Below are positions 43,019-51,753 of a DNA stretch of 64,000 nt, piece after piece. Origin of the DNA: Acidobacteriota bacterium (GTDB lineage: Bacteria; Acidobacteriota; Terriglobia; Acidiferrales; UBA7541). The position numbers were made by a program, and so were the translations under genes. The notes beneath the pieces were generated by a model, which saw nothing but the letters and a program-made list of their open reading frames with translations, was not told the origin of the DNA and did not search any database. Every line of letters begins with the position of its first letter. Position 1 is the first letter of the stretch. Location of the stretch: NCBI GenBank assembly GCA_013289665.1, contig JABCZN010000001.1, positions 248,001 to 312,000 of the forward strand, read 5' to 3'.

Positions 43019-43333
43019 CGAGAGGATCCAGCAATCTCCCCCCTCGGCCCGCAGCCAAAGCGGGCATATAAGTCCTGCGGTTCGATCACCGGAAATCTGA
43101 ACTTGCCGCGAATTTCAGCGCCTCGTTCTCCGCTTTTGTGGCGGATTTTCGCCGTGCCGGCAAACCCCCAGCCTGCCTGGAAACGAGCTGAGTTGCGCGT
43201 CCATCTGGTCCAGGATCGCCTTGCTGTCAGTGGATTGTTTTGTTGGTCGGTCCGTCGCTCAAGCTCTGCCCCGCCTGCCTCACAAGCACGACGGAGTTTG
43301 CCGGACAATTCAAGCCCGGATTATACGGGGTCG

Positions 43334-43987
43334 TCAGCTGCTTGCCAGGGCTTTCCGCAAAGACTTGTGGACTACCAATATCCCGTCGTAATGGATGTAG
43401 CCCCGCTTCCGGAATCGGTTCATGAACAGATTCACCCTCGGGCGGGTGGTGCCGACCATTTCCGCCAGAATCTGGTGACTCACCATCGGAATCTCTGCCG
43501 ACGCAGAACCGTTTTTTTCCAGGTGCGCCAGCCGCAGAAGCACGCGCGCCAGCCGCTGTTCGGCATTGGAGGTCAGCAGGTCGGCCACGTGATCCTGGTA
43601 TTTTTTTAGGCTGGACAACAGGTAGTTAACCAGGGCGTTGGAAGCCAGGTTTTTCTTGCGCAGCAATTGGATCATTTTCCCTTTTTTGATGGTACGTATC
43701 GAGCTCTCTGTCATCGCGACCGCCGTGGACATCCGCAGCGGATAGCCCGCCAGGCAAACTTCACCAAAAAAATCATGCACCCCCAGGATCGCGGTCACCG
43801 CAGCGGGTTGTCCTTTCGGTCGCGTCGTCAGCCGCACTCCGCCATGCTGAATGTAGAAAAGCGTCAAAGCGGGCTCGCCCTGGGTGTAGATTTTTTGTTT
43901 ATCCCGGTATTGTTCGACCTTGCCGCCCAGGCTGGCGCCTGAGTTGAAAACTCCCAAGTGGGAAGCCAGCTGCCCATTGTGATTCAT
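43334..43987 (-). CDS. Crp/Fnr-family transcription regulator (paralogue 2)
   Basis: 217 residues. Sensor barrel (IYTQGEPALTLFYIQHGGVRLTT...GVHDFFGEVCLAGYPLRMSTAVA), dimer helix (NYLLSSLKKYQDHVADLL) and winged helix (VSHQILAEMVGTTRPRVNLFMNRF). It is more divergent than paralogues 1 and 3, but the recognition helix is the same except Ser to Pro. No N-terminal Cys. It lies 34 bases after the small gene at 44022, probably one operon that diverges from the dyad at 44537. Confidence 0.92.
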   Translation of the reverse strand: MNHNGQLASHLGVFNSGASLGGKVEQYRDKQKIYTQGEPALTLFYIQHGGVRLTTRPKGQPAAVTAILGVHDFFGEVCLAGYPLRMSTAVAMTESSIRTIKKGKMIQLLRKKNLASNALVNYLLSSLKKYQDHVADLLTSNAEQRLARVLLRLAHLEKNGSASAEIPMVSHQILAEMVGTTRPRVNLFMNRFRKRGYIHYDGILVVHKSLRKALASS

Positions 43988-44021
43988 AAGTCCCTCCGCG
44001 CAGGAACCGCTCTATTCGTGT

Positions 44022-44225
44022 TCATGCTTTCTCCACCTCTTTCTTGGACTTCCGATGAGCTTCCTGTGTCCACTCCATTGCCTTCTTTGCATGTTCCATA
44101 GCCTGTTTCGAGTGCTCATGTCCCGTCTGGTGATCTTCTTTCCCATGGTGGGCAGCGGCAGCGCGGTGCGCGTGCGCCGCGAGTTCGTGGAATTCGGCGG
44201 CTCTTTGGTGCGACTCATTTGGCAT
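44022..44225 (-). CDS. small His/Ala-rich helical protein
   Basis: 67 residues: HQRAAEFHELAAHAHRAAAAHHGKEDHQTGHEHSKQAMEHAKKAMEWTQEAHRK. One or two long amphipathic helices with 12 histidines; no signal peptide or membrane helix. Similar short His-rich helical proteins occur beside stress genes in proteobacteria and Acidobacteriota; function unknown, metal or acid buffering is a guess. First gene of the operon with Crp paralogue 2. Nothing is recognisable in 44226-44509. Confidence 0.65.
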   Translation of the reverse strand: MPNESHQRAAEFHELAAHAHRAAAAHHGKEDHQTGHEHSKQAMEHAKKAMEWTQEAHRKSKKEVEKA

Positions 44226-44509
44226 GGCTGCCTTCCTTCGGTTTCCCCTGCGTCAGCGAGATCCGTTCATTCTGGAATCCGCCCGATTGAGTCTCTGACC
44301 GCTGTTTCAACACCCGTTGGGAAAAAACCGTCAAGCGGATAGCAATCCCAATCCCGCTCTCGCCGCTTGGTCAGGGGCGGATTGCTGTTTCTCCAGGGGC
44401 GCTTCTGATCTCTCTCGACGCAGGCAATTTGGAACACGACAGTCTCGGCGAGATAACTGAGTTCATGGTATCGCGCTGAAATTGGGAGGAGGTCAATGTC
44501 AGCGGAACC

Positions 44510-44579
44510 AGCCTACTCAAGACTTTTCTTCGAAACTGTCCAATTTTGAACAGCACGCCTCCCGTATATTTCTTAGTAT
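44510..44579. promoter_or_regulatory. Crp-type dyad, possibly two-way promoter
   Basis: TGTCC-AATTTT-GAACA at 44537-44552. On the + strand, -10 TAGTAT at 44574-44579, phase 37. On the - strand the mirror position (44515-44510) reads TAGGCT, also at phase 37, pointing to the small-protein and Crp paralogue 2 operon. Confidence 0.6.
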
Positions 44580-44694
44580 ATGCCCTTGGACGGCGGGACA
44601 GAGTGATATCGGCCGGTCTGGGCGGGTCGGACGGTATCCGTCATCTCGCCGTCCTTTTTGTTTCGCCACCTGCAACAGCCCCGCATCTCAACAC

Positions 44695-45108
44695 ATGATG
44701 CACAAAGTCCTCATGCTCCGGCTCCCCGCACGATTTTACGTTCTGCCACCCTCTGCATTCCTCCTGGGCCTTACCCTTTATTCCTACCGCCTCAGAGAAC
44801 TCCTGGTTTGCTGGCTCTTCTTCTGCTCGTTCTTCGCCCTGCTCGCACTGGCCTTTCTGAGCGTAGCGCTCGCCTGCTATGCACTCGAGAATCTCGGGAA
44901 GTGGGTGGGTGTCGCGAAAATCGTCATCCCGGAGCTGGCCGTGTCTCTTGCGAAACTTCTCCGCGAAGCTATTTCCCCCCCGCGAATTATCGTAGCTGGG
45001 GATCTTAAGACCGCGGCAGGCCCCTCTACATCCGTAAGCGTCCTCGATGCCCATTCTTGCCTCCTGATCGAAGCTGCCCCTCCAGCCGAAATCAGTGTTC
45101 GAAAGTGA
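44695..45108 (+). CDS. membrane protein of unknown function
   Basis: 137 residues. Two or three close membrane helices (LPPSAFLLGLTLYSYRLREL and LLVCWLFFCSFFALLALAFLSVALACYAL), then a soluble C-terminal half (GKWVGVAKIVIPELAVSLAKLLREAISPPRIIVAGDL) ending EISVRK. Two ATGs stand side by side at 44695 and 44698. No strong ribosome site. A dyad promoter lies 109 bases up. Its last codons overlap the next dyad. Confidence 0.6.
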   Translation: MMHKVLMLRLPARFYVLPPSAFLLGLTLYSYRLRELLVCWLFFCSFFALLALAFLSVALACYALENLGKWVGVAKIVIPELAVSLAKLLREAISPPRIIVAGDLKTAAGPSTSVSVLDAHSCLLIEAAPPAEISVRK

Positions 45109-45138
45109 ACAGACACTGGGCGTTACTCGCACTACCAT
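45096..45138 (+). promoter_or_regulatory. Crp-type dyad promoter of the PEP-CTERM gene
   Basis: TGTTC-GAAAGT-GAACA at 45096-45111, the only one of the nine that is a perfect 5-N6-5 palindrome. -10 TACCAT at 45133-45138, phase 37. Predicted start about 45145. It overlaps the stop of the preceding gene. Confidence 0.7.
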
Positions 45139-45188
45139 GCCTCAACCATTGCCAACAATGGGATCGGTTCGGGCCAAGGAGAAGTACA

Positions 45189-45731
45189 GTGAAAAAGCAA
45201 CAAGGTGCATTCCTTCTCGCCGTCCTGCTCGCTGCACCGGCTTTTGCCTTTGCCGACAACATTTCCAGCCATTCCAAGGGTGGAAACAAATATGTCACTT
45301 TGTCGGAGGGGTTCACCGGACAGCAGGATTTGCAGGAAAGTTCCGCGCGCTGCAACTTTCTATTCAGTTCACCGAAAGAAACTGGAGTCCAGACTACCTC
45401 CATCGCTGGCGCTTCTTTAAGCGAAATCGCCAAGGGCGATAAAGGTCTTAATCCCGGCTCGCTGGGCAGCGGAATGGGCTCAGGCAACCAGCCAGCAACT
45501 TTGCTCACTTCCGGCGCCAATGAGGGCGCTTCCTCCGGAAATGGAACAGGGAATGGCCACGGAAAACAAAACGGGGGAGCCGGCGATGCCAACGGAACTG
45601 TCTCTGGCAGCGGCGGCAGTGCGTCCGCAGTCCTCATCGCGGAACCTGCCTCCCAAACCCTTTTGCTCTTTGGCCTGGCCGGGTTGGGAATGCTTTCTTA
45701 CCGACGCAAAACTCTGACCAACTCAATCTGA
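45189..45731 (+). CDS. PEP-CTERM sorting-signal protein
   Basis: 180 residues from a GTG with AAGGAG nine bases before it. Signal peptide (KKQQGAFLLAVLLAAPAFAFA), a Ser/Gly-rich mature part (GSGMGSGNQP, GNGTGNGHGKQNGGAGDANG), and a C-terminal sorting tail. The tail is EPASQTLLLFGLAGLGMLSYRRK: a PEP-like EPA, one hydrophobic helix and an RRK end. Exosortases cleave such tails during export to the cell surface or biofilm matrix. No exosortase gene is in the window. Confidence 0.85.
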   Translation: MKKQQGAFLLAVLLAAPAFAFADNISSHSKGGNKYVTLSEGFTGQQDLQESSARCNFLFSSPKETGVQTTSIAGASLSEIAKGDKGLNPGSLGSGMGSGNQPATLLTSGANEGASSGNGTGNGHGKQNGGAGDANGTVSGSGGSASAVLIAEPASQTLLLFGLAGLGMLSYRRKTLTNSI

Positions 45732-45800
45732 GCCTGAGCGCGATCGTGTAGGCACGGCTCCGGACGAGTATTCGTTCAAGAGACGGCTGGAGGGTCCCCA

Positions 45801-46262
45801 ATGTATCGCCTTGAATCAGACAATCTGAAGACCTTGCTTGCTGGGGAGGGTCAACTCCTGGAGATGATCTCCGCGGGTGCTCCCCTGCCGCAGATTCTGG
45901 ATAGGGTTTGCTCCGCCTTGGATATGCAAGTGGGAAACGTGGTGTCGCTGGTTTTGTTTCCGGATGACGAGGAACACACCCTGCACAACATCGCCCACAG
46001 TGCTGCGGAGTTCGGGCTCACCGCCTTCAGTTGCACGCCCATCCTGTCCGAGGACGCGAAGTTCTTCGGCACGCTTGAGATGTACTGCTGTGTTTCTCGC
46101 GTGCCGACCCGCGGCGAGTGTGAACTGATAGACCGTGCAGCGCACCTCGCCGCGCTGGTCATTCAACATCACAATCACGAGCTGGAGGCGGAGGATTGGT
46201 CCTTGGATCTGAATGGCGCGACGCGCAGAAGCCCCTGCGAAGGGCCTCCGTCGAGCAATTGA
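45801..46262 (+). CDS. short GAF-like domain protein
   Basis: 153 residues. LEMISAGAPLPQILDRVCSALDMQ is the first GAF helix, and SCTPILSEDAKFFGTLEMYCCVSRVPTRGECELIDRAAHLAALVIQHH is the last part. The middle of a normal GAF domain (about 60 residues) is missing, so it may bind no ligand. The tail is polar. It lies 65 bases before the ExeA-like ATPase. Confidence 0.7.
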   Translation: MYRLESDNLKTLLAGEGQLLEMISAGAPLPQILDRVCSALDMQVGNVVSLVLFPDDEEHTLHNIAHSAAEFGLTAFSCTPILSEDAKFFGTLEMYCCVSRVPTRGECELIDRAAHLAALVIQHHNHELEAEDWSLDLNGATRRSPCEGPPSSN

Positions 46263-46327
46263 ATGGCAAGAGTTCTGCACCGTGGGAATGGGTACGACAC
46301 CACGTCTGGAGTCGTGACTGAGCAGCC

Positions 46328-48007
46328 ATGTATAAACGCTTCTTTGGACTTCGCGAGAATCCTTTCAACATAAACCCCGACCCCAGATTCCTGCACCGAA
46401 CCCCTCGCATTCAAGAGGCCCTCGAGCAGCTGACGTACGGCGTTCAAAACCGTAAAGGGCTGCTTCTGCTCACCGGGGAAGTGGGAACTGGTAAGACCAC
46501 CCTGATCAATCATCTCCTCGATTGGCTGCGCCAGCGGGAAACACCCACGGCTTTCATTTTCAATTCTCATCTGAAAGTCAGCCATCTCTTTGATTTCATC
46601 CTCAACGACTTCGGCATCTCCTCGGATTTTCGCCTGGTCAGCAACATGCTCCTCCAGCTCAACCAGTGGCTGGTGGAGCGCTTCCGTGCGGGCTCCATTC
46701 CCGTTTTGATCGTGGACGAAGCTCAGGGTCTCTCTTTCGAATTGTTGGAAGAAATCCGTCTGCTCCTGAATCTGGAGACTGCTTCCGAGAAACTTCTGCA
46801 AATCGTGCTTGTCGGCCAGCCCGAGCTGGAGGACAAGTTGAAACGTCCCGAACTCCGGCAACTCCGGCAACGCATTGCGCTCCGTTGCAACACCGCCCCG
46901 CTCACCCTGGCGGAGGCCCACGGTTATATTGTGGACCGCCTGCGCATCGCGGGCGCAACCCGCGAGCCGGTCTTCGAGTCCGACGCCGTCGAAGCGCTGC
47001 ACTATTATTCCCGCGGCATCCCGAGAGTGATGAATCTTCTCTGCGAGCACGCACTCATTAACGCTTACGTCGAGGAACTCAATCCCGTTCCTCCGCGAAT
47101 TGTCGAAGAAGCCGCACGCGACTTTTTGATGGAGGAGTTCCGGCCGCTCTCTTCCTGCCACGGCCTCCCCATCCACGTGGAGAACAAACTCAGCGTCGTG
47201 CATTCGGAATTCGCCAGTGGGCCGGGCCGATCCTCCTCGGAAGAGGCAGGCACTTCGCTTGGTGCGGCCGGCATGGAAAACCCAGCACCTGCGATCGCAT
47301 TTGCGGAGGAGGAGGCGCACGCCGTGCGCACGGGAAATTGCCTGATTGCGACCTCTTCGGAGGAAGATGAGGGTGCGGCTTCCGAAGAAGACTTGAACAC
47401 ATCCCTCTCTGTTCTTGATCTGGTTCCCGCCTCGCCGGAATTTGAGACCCAGCAATCCAAGGGCGGCCCTGCCTTAAGTCGGACCGCCACCCAGTCCGAT
47501 TTCGCCGCTGAACTTGCGGCCACGATGGGACGCCTCCTTGAAGCCGCATCCCCGGTGCCGGGCCCACGGCGGGAGTTTGCGAAAGTTCCGAGCGAAAACT
47601 CGCCACCCTTGAGATCCACTCAAACGCCGGCCGCAAAAAACAGCACACTCCAACCCGGCAGTGCAACTCGGATGCCGCGCAGTTCTGATCGTGTTCCGAT
47701 GCACCAGTGGATTCCGCCGTGGAAGGCCTGGCAGCGTTCGCCGGGAACTCATCCGAGTCCGGTGACTTCCGCCGCAACGTGGTCGGGCGTCCCCTCAAGA
47801 GTGCTTCTGACGACCCGCGAAACCATGGCTGCCGCAGGAATTGTGCTGCGGCAATGGAGCCTTGAGTTCAGGCGCGATTGGAATGTTACGGTCAATTCGA
47901 TGAGCTTCCCACGCATGAAAAAATCTCTCGAGCAGTGGTTACGCCAGCCTGCATCGTCGAACGTATCTTCCAAACGGATAAGGTCGGGCAAAAACCAAAC
48001 CGTTTGA
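46328..48007 (+). CDS. ExeA/GspA-like AAA ATPase, PEP-CTERM locus type
   Basis: 559 residues. The first 270 match the secretion ATPase family linked to PEP-CTERM/exosortase loci: YKRFFGLRENPFNINPDPRFL, Walker A GEVGTGKTT near residue 50, Walker B LIVDEAQGLS near 128, sensor LRQLRQRIALRC, and YYSRGIPRVMNLLCEHAL. The last 280 residues are acidic and Ser/Pro-rich and look disordered, ending in a basic helix; the usual family member lacks this tail. It follows a PEP-CTERM protein gene, which supports the link. Confidence 0.87.
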   Translation: MYKRFFGLRENPFNINPDPRFLHRTPRIQEALEQLTYGVQNRKGLLLLTGEVGTGKTTLINHLLDWLRQRETPTAFIFNSHLKVSHLFDFILNDFGISSDFRLVSNMLLQLNQWLVERFRAGSIPVLIVDEAQGLSFELLEEIRLLLNLETASEKLLQIVLVGQPELEDKLKRPELRQLRQRIALRCNTAPLTLAEAHGYIVDRLRIAGATREPVFESDAVEALHYYSRGIPRVMNLLCEHALINAYVEELNPVPPRIVEEAARDFLMEEFRPLSSCHGLPIHVENKLSVVHSEFASGPGRSSSEEAGTSLGAAGMENPAPAIAFAEEEAHAVRTGNCLIATSSEEDEGAASEEDLNTSLSVLDLVPASPEFETQQSKGGPALSRTATQSDFAAELAATMGRLLEAASPVPGPRREFAKVPSENSPPLRSTQTPAAKNSTLQPGSATRMPRSSDRVPMHQWIPPWKAWQRSPGTHPSPVTSAATWSGVPSRVLLTTRETMAAAGIVLRQWSLEFRRDWNVTVNSMSFPRMKKSLEQWLRQPASSNVSSKRIRSGKNQTV

Positions 48008-48107
48008 AGCTCGCGGCCGTTTCCCTCTGAAAACGGATTCGTTTCTTCCTTCTATTTGCCGGATGGATCACGCGCAGTTGCTTGCCCTCCCAAGCAAACT
48101 GGCAACT

Positions 48108-48150
48108 TGTACACAACTGAACAGACGTCCAGGTGCAGTGAGTCTAGAAT
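48108..48150 (+). promoter_or_regulatory. Crp-type dyad promoter
   Basis: TGTAC-ACAACT-GAACA at 48108-48123; -10 TAGAAT at 48145-48150, phase 37. Predicted start about 48157, 164 bases before the next gene. The 48008-48320 gap has no gene. Confidence 0.65.
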
Positions 48151-48320
48151 TCAGATGTTGTAAAAGGGCTTTTCTGTCGAACACCCCGTCCCCAGTGCTT
48201 GTTTCCCACGGCCTACACAAGCGTCAAGGATATCGGACGACAATTTGAACCGGCACTCAGGCGGAAAAGTCTGACCCGGCTGAAAGTGTCTCGCGACGTG
48301 AACGGAAAGGACAAATAAGT

Positions 48321-48512
48321 ATGCCTCTCATGCAAATTCTGCTAACCCTGATCGTTGTGGGCGTTTTGCTGTGGTTGGTGAATCGCTTCATCCCCATGCA
48401 GGGAACCATCAAGTCGATCCTCAACGCGGTCGTGGTCATCGGTGTCGTGTTGTGGCTCCTGGACACCTTTGGACTCTTTCACTCCCTCTCGCGAATCCGC
48501 GTCGGTACATAA
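48321..48512 (+). CDS. Thivi_2564-family small membrane protein
   Basis: 63 residues, two helices: LMQILLTLIVVGVLLWLVNRFIPMQGTIKSILNAVVVIGVVLWLLDTFGLF, the signature of the Thivi_2564 family. Function unknown; it is often near stress genes. It has its own dyad promoter and leads into the Gln-rich gene 125 bases on. Confidence 0.85.
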   Translation: MPLMQILLTLIVVGVLLWLVNRFIPMQGTIKSILNAVVVIGVVLWLLDTFGLFHSLSRIRVGT

Positions 48513-48637
48513 ACAAATAGCGGTGAACGGCCTGGCCCCGGGCCGCGATCCGGAAATGAACCTTACAGCCGCAAAAATAACCGCGCCGGCCAAGCATCGG
48601 AACGCGCGCAGCAAGTCTCGGTCATGGAGAAAATAGT

Positions 48638-49630
48638 ATGAAATCGATCGGAATTGTCAGCATTACAGCAATGGCGTTGCTCTTGGGATTGGGCGCGCCG
48701 GGTTTCGCTCGCCAGGACCAGCAGGAGAAACCCAAGCCGCAGGAACAACCGGCCAAGCCTCAGCAGAAACCCGAGGAAAAGCCGGCTCAGCAGCCGAAGC
48801 AGGAACCCCAGCCAAAACAGCAACAGCAGCAACATCCTCAGCAACAGCCAAAGCCGCAACCGGAACAGAAACAACAGCAGCAAAAGCAACAGGCCAAGAG
48901 CCAGCAAGATCAACAACAGAAACAGCAACAGGACCAGGCCAACTCGAACAAGCAGCAACAACAACAGCAGCAACAAAAGCAACAGGCCAAGAGCCAGCAG
49001 GATCAAAAGCAGAAACAACAACAGCAACAACAACAGCAACAAGCCAACTCCAATAAGCAGCAGCAACAAGAGCGCGACAATTCCCAGAAACAAGAGCAGC
49101 AGATAACCAAGAAGCAGCAGGACCAGCAGCGTCAGGGCCAGCAACAGCAGCAAGACCGCTCGGCCACTCAATCCCAGCAGCAAGTCAGAGGGCAGCAGCA
49201 GCGCTCAGACCAACAACCCCATGTGCAGCAAGTCCACATGCAAACCCAACAGGAACAGCACCGCCAGGAAGGCGAACAGCAGGGAGCTTGGCAGCAGCAT
49301 CGCGCCAGCAACTGGCAGTCGGAGCACCGCGACTGGCAGCAACGCGGCGGCTACAACGGCTACCGCATCCCCGAAGACCGCTACAACGGTTACTTCGGCT
49401 CGGATCACTCCTTCCGCATTTACAGCTACCCGGTGATGATCGTCGGCGGCTATCCCCGCTTTCAATACGGCGGCTATTGGTTCAGCCTCGCCGATTCCTG
49501 GCCCGAATACTGGTCCAGCAACTGGTATGACGACGATGACGTCTACATCGATTACTCCGGCGACGGCTATTACCTGTACAACCGCAGGTATCCTCGCGAT
49601 CGCATCGCCATCAACGTTTACTTGAACTAG
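48638..49630 (+). CDS. secreted Gln-rich protein with a folded C-terminal domain
   Basis: 330 residues. Signal peptide (KSIGIVSITAMALLLGLGAPGFARQ). About residues 25-220 are Gln/Lys/Pro runs (KQQQQQHPQQQ type), low complexity and likely disordered. The C-terminal 110 residues are Tyr/Trp/Asp-rich and look folded: YRIPEDRYNGYFGSDHSFRIYSYPVMIVGG, YWFSLADSWPEYWSSNWYDDDDVYIDY, ending RIAINVYLN. I know the C-terminal motif from secreted proteins of acidobacteria but not its role. The ATG is eight bases after AGAAAA, a weak ribosome site. Confidence 0.75.
   Translation: MKSIGIVSITAMALLLGLGAPGFARQDQQEKPKPQEQPAKPQQKPEEKPAQQPKQEPQPKQQQQQHPQQQPKPQPEQKQQQQKQQAKSQQDQQQKQQQDQANSNKQQQQQQQQKQQAKSQQDQKQKQQQQQQQQQANSNKQQQQERDNSQKQEQQITKKQQDQQRQGQQQQQDRSATQSQQQVRGQQQRSDQQPHVQQVHMQTQQEQHRQEGEQQGAWQQHRASNWQSEHRDWQQRGGYNGYRIPEDRYNGYFGSDHSFRIYSYPVMIVGGYPRFQYGGYWFSLADSWPEYWSSNWYDDDDVYIDYSGDGYYLYNRRYPRDRIAINVYLN
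48710..49290 (+). repeat. low-complexity CAR (Gln) codon run
   Basis: Repeated CAG/CAA triplets mixed with AAG and CCG code for the Gln/Lys/Pro stretch of the secreted protein. Longer internal repeats are seen: a unit coding QQAKSQQDQ occurs twice (about 48890 and 48985). Such tracts can expand by slippage. Confidence 0.7.
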
Positions 49631-49761
49631 GCGCGCATTCCGCGCGCGCGGATGCCGGAACAATCTCCGCCCCGGCGGGCACGAGCGTCGAAAAGCGCAA
49701 GTGCCGCCGGAGTGGAGAAGCAAATAATTTCGAACTCGATTCACGCAAAAAGGAACAACCT

Positions 49762-49917
49762 ATGATCGGAACCGTGCTGATAGTTCTCCTGATCCTGGCG
49801 CTGCTGGGAGTCTTTCCGCGCTGGTCGCACAGCCGCAACTGGGGATACGCCCCGTCGGGCGGTATAGGCATGGTTCTTCTGATCATAGTCGTACTGGTTC
49901 TTCTCGGGCGTCTATAA
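49762..49917 (+). CDS. DUF3309-family small membrane protein
   Basis: 51 residues: MIGTVLIVLLILALLGVF then PRWSHSRNWGYAPSGGIGM and VLLIIVVLVLLGRL. The PxWxxSRxWGYxPSG core between two helices is the DUF3309 pattern. Widespread in soil and plant-associated bacteria; function unknown. AGGAAC precedes the ATG by seven bases. Confidence 0.87.
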   Translation: MIGTVLIVLLILALLGVFPRWSHSRNWGYAPSGGIGMVLLIIVVLVLLGRL

Positions 49918-49985
49918 CCCGCGCACCAGCGATTTGCGCACCGGCGCAACGCGCGGCGCTGGCGGGATCAGGCAGGAGGTTGGCG

Positions 49986-50189
49986 ATGGATGAGAGTAAA
50001 CAACGCGTGGTCAAGTTCCTCGAAAAGGAAATCAGGACGTACGTGGCCTTATCTCGCTTCCTGGCGAAAAAGAGCAGCCGGGAAAGTTTGAACGCGAGAG
50101 AGAAGCAGGCGCTGATGCATCCCGCGTATTACAAAGAAAGAATGAAGGAAGCGAAAAAAATTGTCACCGAACTCAAGAAATCAAAGTAA
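49986..50189 (+). CDS. small basic helical protein
   Basis: 67 residues: DESKQRVVKFLEKEIRTYVALSRFLAKKSSRESLNAREKQALMHPAYYKERMKEAKKIVTELKKSK. Two or three charged helices, strongly basic, no membrane segment. CAGGAGG stands eight bases before the ATG. It overlaps no gene and lies 22 bases before the next. Unknown function. Confidence 0.65.
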   Translation: MDESKQRVVKFLEKEIRTYVALSRFLAKKSSRESLNAREKQALMHPAYYKERMKEAKKIVTELKKSK

Positions 50190-50211
50190 GCAGCGGCCCG
50201 CGCCAGGCGCT

Positions 50212-51504
50212 ATGCTCCGTGGTTTCAATCAGAGGTGGATCTGGATCGTGGGCGTCCTGCTGGCCACGCTCTTGTGCACCAGTGGTTCGTTTGGCTACTC
50301 CGTGCTCACCCACGAGGAGATCGTCGATCTTGTGTGGACCACCGAGCTCCGGCCACTTCTTTTGCAGCGATTCCCAGACTTGACGGAAGCACAACTTACC
50401 GAAGCACACAGTTACGCCTACGGCGGCGCGGTGATCCAGGACCTTGGTTACTATCCGTTCGGCAGCGTGGAATTCAGCAATCTTGTGCATTACGTTCGCA
50501 GCGGCGACTTCGTCCAGGAATTGATCCGGCAAAGCCAGGACGCCGACGAATACGCCTTCGCACTCGGTGCACTGGCCCATTATGCTTCCGATATCGCCGG
50601 CCACCCCGCGGTCAACCAGGCCGTTTCCATCCAATATCCCAAGTTGCGGGCGAAGTATGGAAACTCAGTGCGGTATGCGGAGGATCACACCGCGCACCTG
50701 AAGACCGAATTTGGCTTTGACATGGTGCAGGTGGCGAAGAATCGTTACGCTTCGCAGCAGTATCACGATTTCATTGGCTTCCAGGTGTCCAAGCCGCTCC
50801 TGGAGCGGACCTTCCCGATCGTCTATGGAGTGGAATTGAAGGACGTCTTGACGCACGAGGATCTGGCTATCGGTTCCTATCGCTTTGCCGTCAGCCAGAT
50901 GATCCCGCGAATGACCCAGATCGCGCTGCGCACGCACCAAAAGGACATGATGAAGGAGACGCCGGATTTCGCAAAACAAAAATTCCTGTACCGGTTGTCT
51001 CGCTCCGAGTACGAAAAAGAGTGGGGAAAGGATTACTCGAAACCCAAATTCAGCACGCGGTTCTGGGCCATCGTGTTGCGATACATGCCGAAGATCGGGC
51101 CATTCAAGGCCATGGCTTTCAATAACCCGACGCCAAAAACGGAAGATCTTTATTTCAAGAGCATCAATACCACCGTGGATCAATACCGCATTTATCTCCA
51201 GCAACTTCGTACCGACTCCCTGACGCTTGCCAACACTGATTTTGACACCGGAAAGGAAACCCGGGCCGCCGAATATTCCTTGACCGATGAAACTTACGCC
51301 AAGTTGCTGGCTCAACTTTCCACCCGGAAGTTTGAACTGACCTCACCCGGGCTGCGCCAGAATATTCTCGACTTTTATTCCGACCTCTCGGCCCCCATCG
51401 AAATGAAAAAAGACGCTGCCCGCTGGCAAAGCGTCCTGGTTTCGCTGGATCAATTGAGGCTCGTTGATCCAACACAAAATCTCGCCGCAGCCCCGGCAAA
51501 ATAG
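50212..51504 (+). CDS. secreted zinc-dependent phospholipase C-like protein
   Basis: 430 residues. Signal peptide (QRWIWIVGVLLATLLCTSGSFG), then SVLTHEEIVDLVW, a His near the new N-terminus, and a helical domain with GALAHYASDIAGHPAVNQAV. This His-x3-Asp-x3-His pattern matches the zinc ligands of the zinc-dependent phospholipase C and S1/P1 superfamily. YAEDHTAHLKTEFGFDM gives further His ligands. The C-terminal half is helical without known motifs. Possible substrates are phospholipids; this is inferred from the fold. Confidence 0.8.
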   Translation: MLRGFNQRWIWIVGVLLATLLCTSGSFGYSVLTHEEIVDLVWTTELRPLLLQRFPDLTEAQLTEAHSYAYGGAVIQDLGYYPFGSVEFSNLVHYVRSGDFVQELIRQSQDADEYAFALGALAHYASDIAGHPAVNQAVSIQYPKLRAKYGNSVRYAEDHTAHLKTEFGFDMVQVAKNRYASQQYHDFIGFQVSKPLLERTFPIVYGVELKDVLTHEDLAIGSYRFAVSQMIPRMTQIALRTHQKDMMKETPDFAKQKFLYRLSRSEYEKEWGKDYSKPKFSTRFWAIVLRYMPKIGPFKAMAFNNPTPKTEDLYFKSINTTVDQYRIYLQQLRTDSLTLANTDFDTGKETRAAEYSLTDETYAKLLAQLSTRKFELTSPGLRQNILDFYSDLSAPIEMKKDAARWQSVLVSLDQLRLVDPTQNLAAAPAK

Positions 51505-51586
51505 GGCCGCTCGCAAGTCATGCTAATCCGGTCACCCCCCTTGCGGGCGCTCCGCAACGTGAAATTCCTCAAAGTAAATGCAAAGG

Positions 51587-51629
51587 TGTACCTAAGTGGA
51601 CAGACTTGAGTCCTCCCGGGGTCTAACCT
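51587..51629 (+). promoter_or_regulatory. Crp-type dyad promoter of the sortase-substrate operon
   Basis: TGTAC-CTAAGT-GGACA at 51587-51602; -10 TAACCT at 51624-51629, phase 37. Predicted start about 51636, 118 bases before the LPQTA-protein ATG. Confidence 0.65.
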
Positions 51630-51753
51630 CATCCCGTAGGAAAAAAACAAATAGACTTTCACGCAGGCCCCAGCAACCCTCACCGGATCGTCTCGGCATC
51701 GCCCTACACAACCAGTTTCCGGAAACGGGTCGCAAGTTTAAGGAGAAATTCGA

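Noticed and set aside
43060..43125. tRNA-like text (GGTTCGATCACC) in a gap
   Set aside because: The T-arm stem has only three pairs, and no acceptor or anticodon arms can be built around it.
44371..44556. 61-codon frame on the - strand
   Set aside because: It crosses the dyad promoter at 44537 and has no ribosome site or recognisable features.
48710..49290. Possible CRISPR or satellite because of dense repeats
   Set aside because: The repeats are CAG/CAA codons within one open frame with a signal peptide; no spacer structure.
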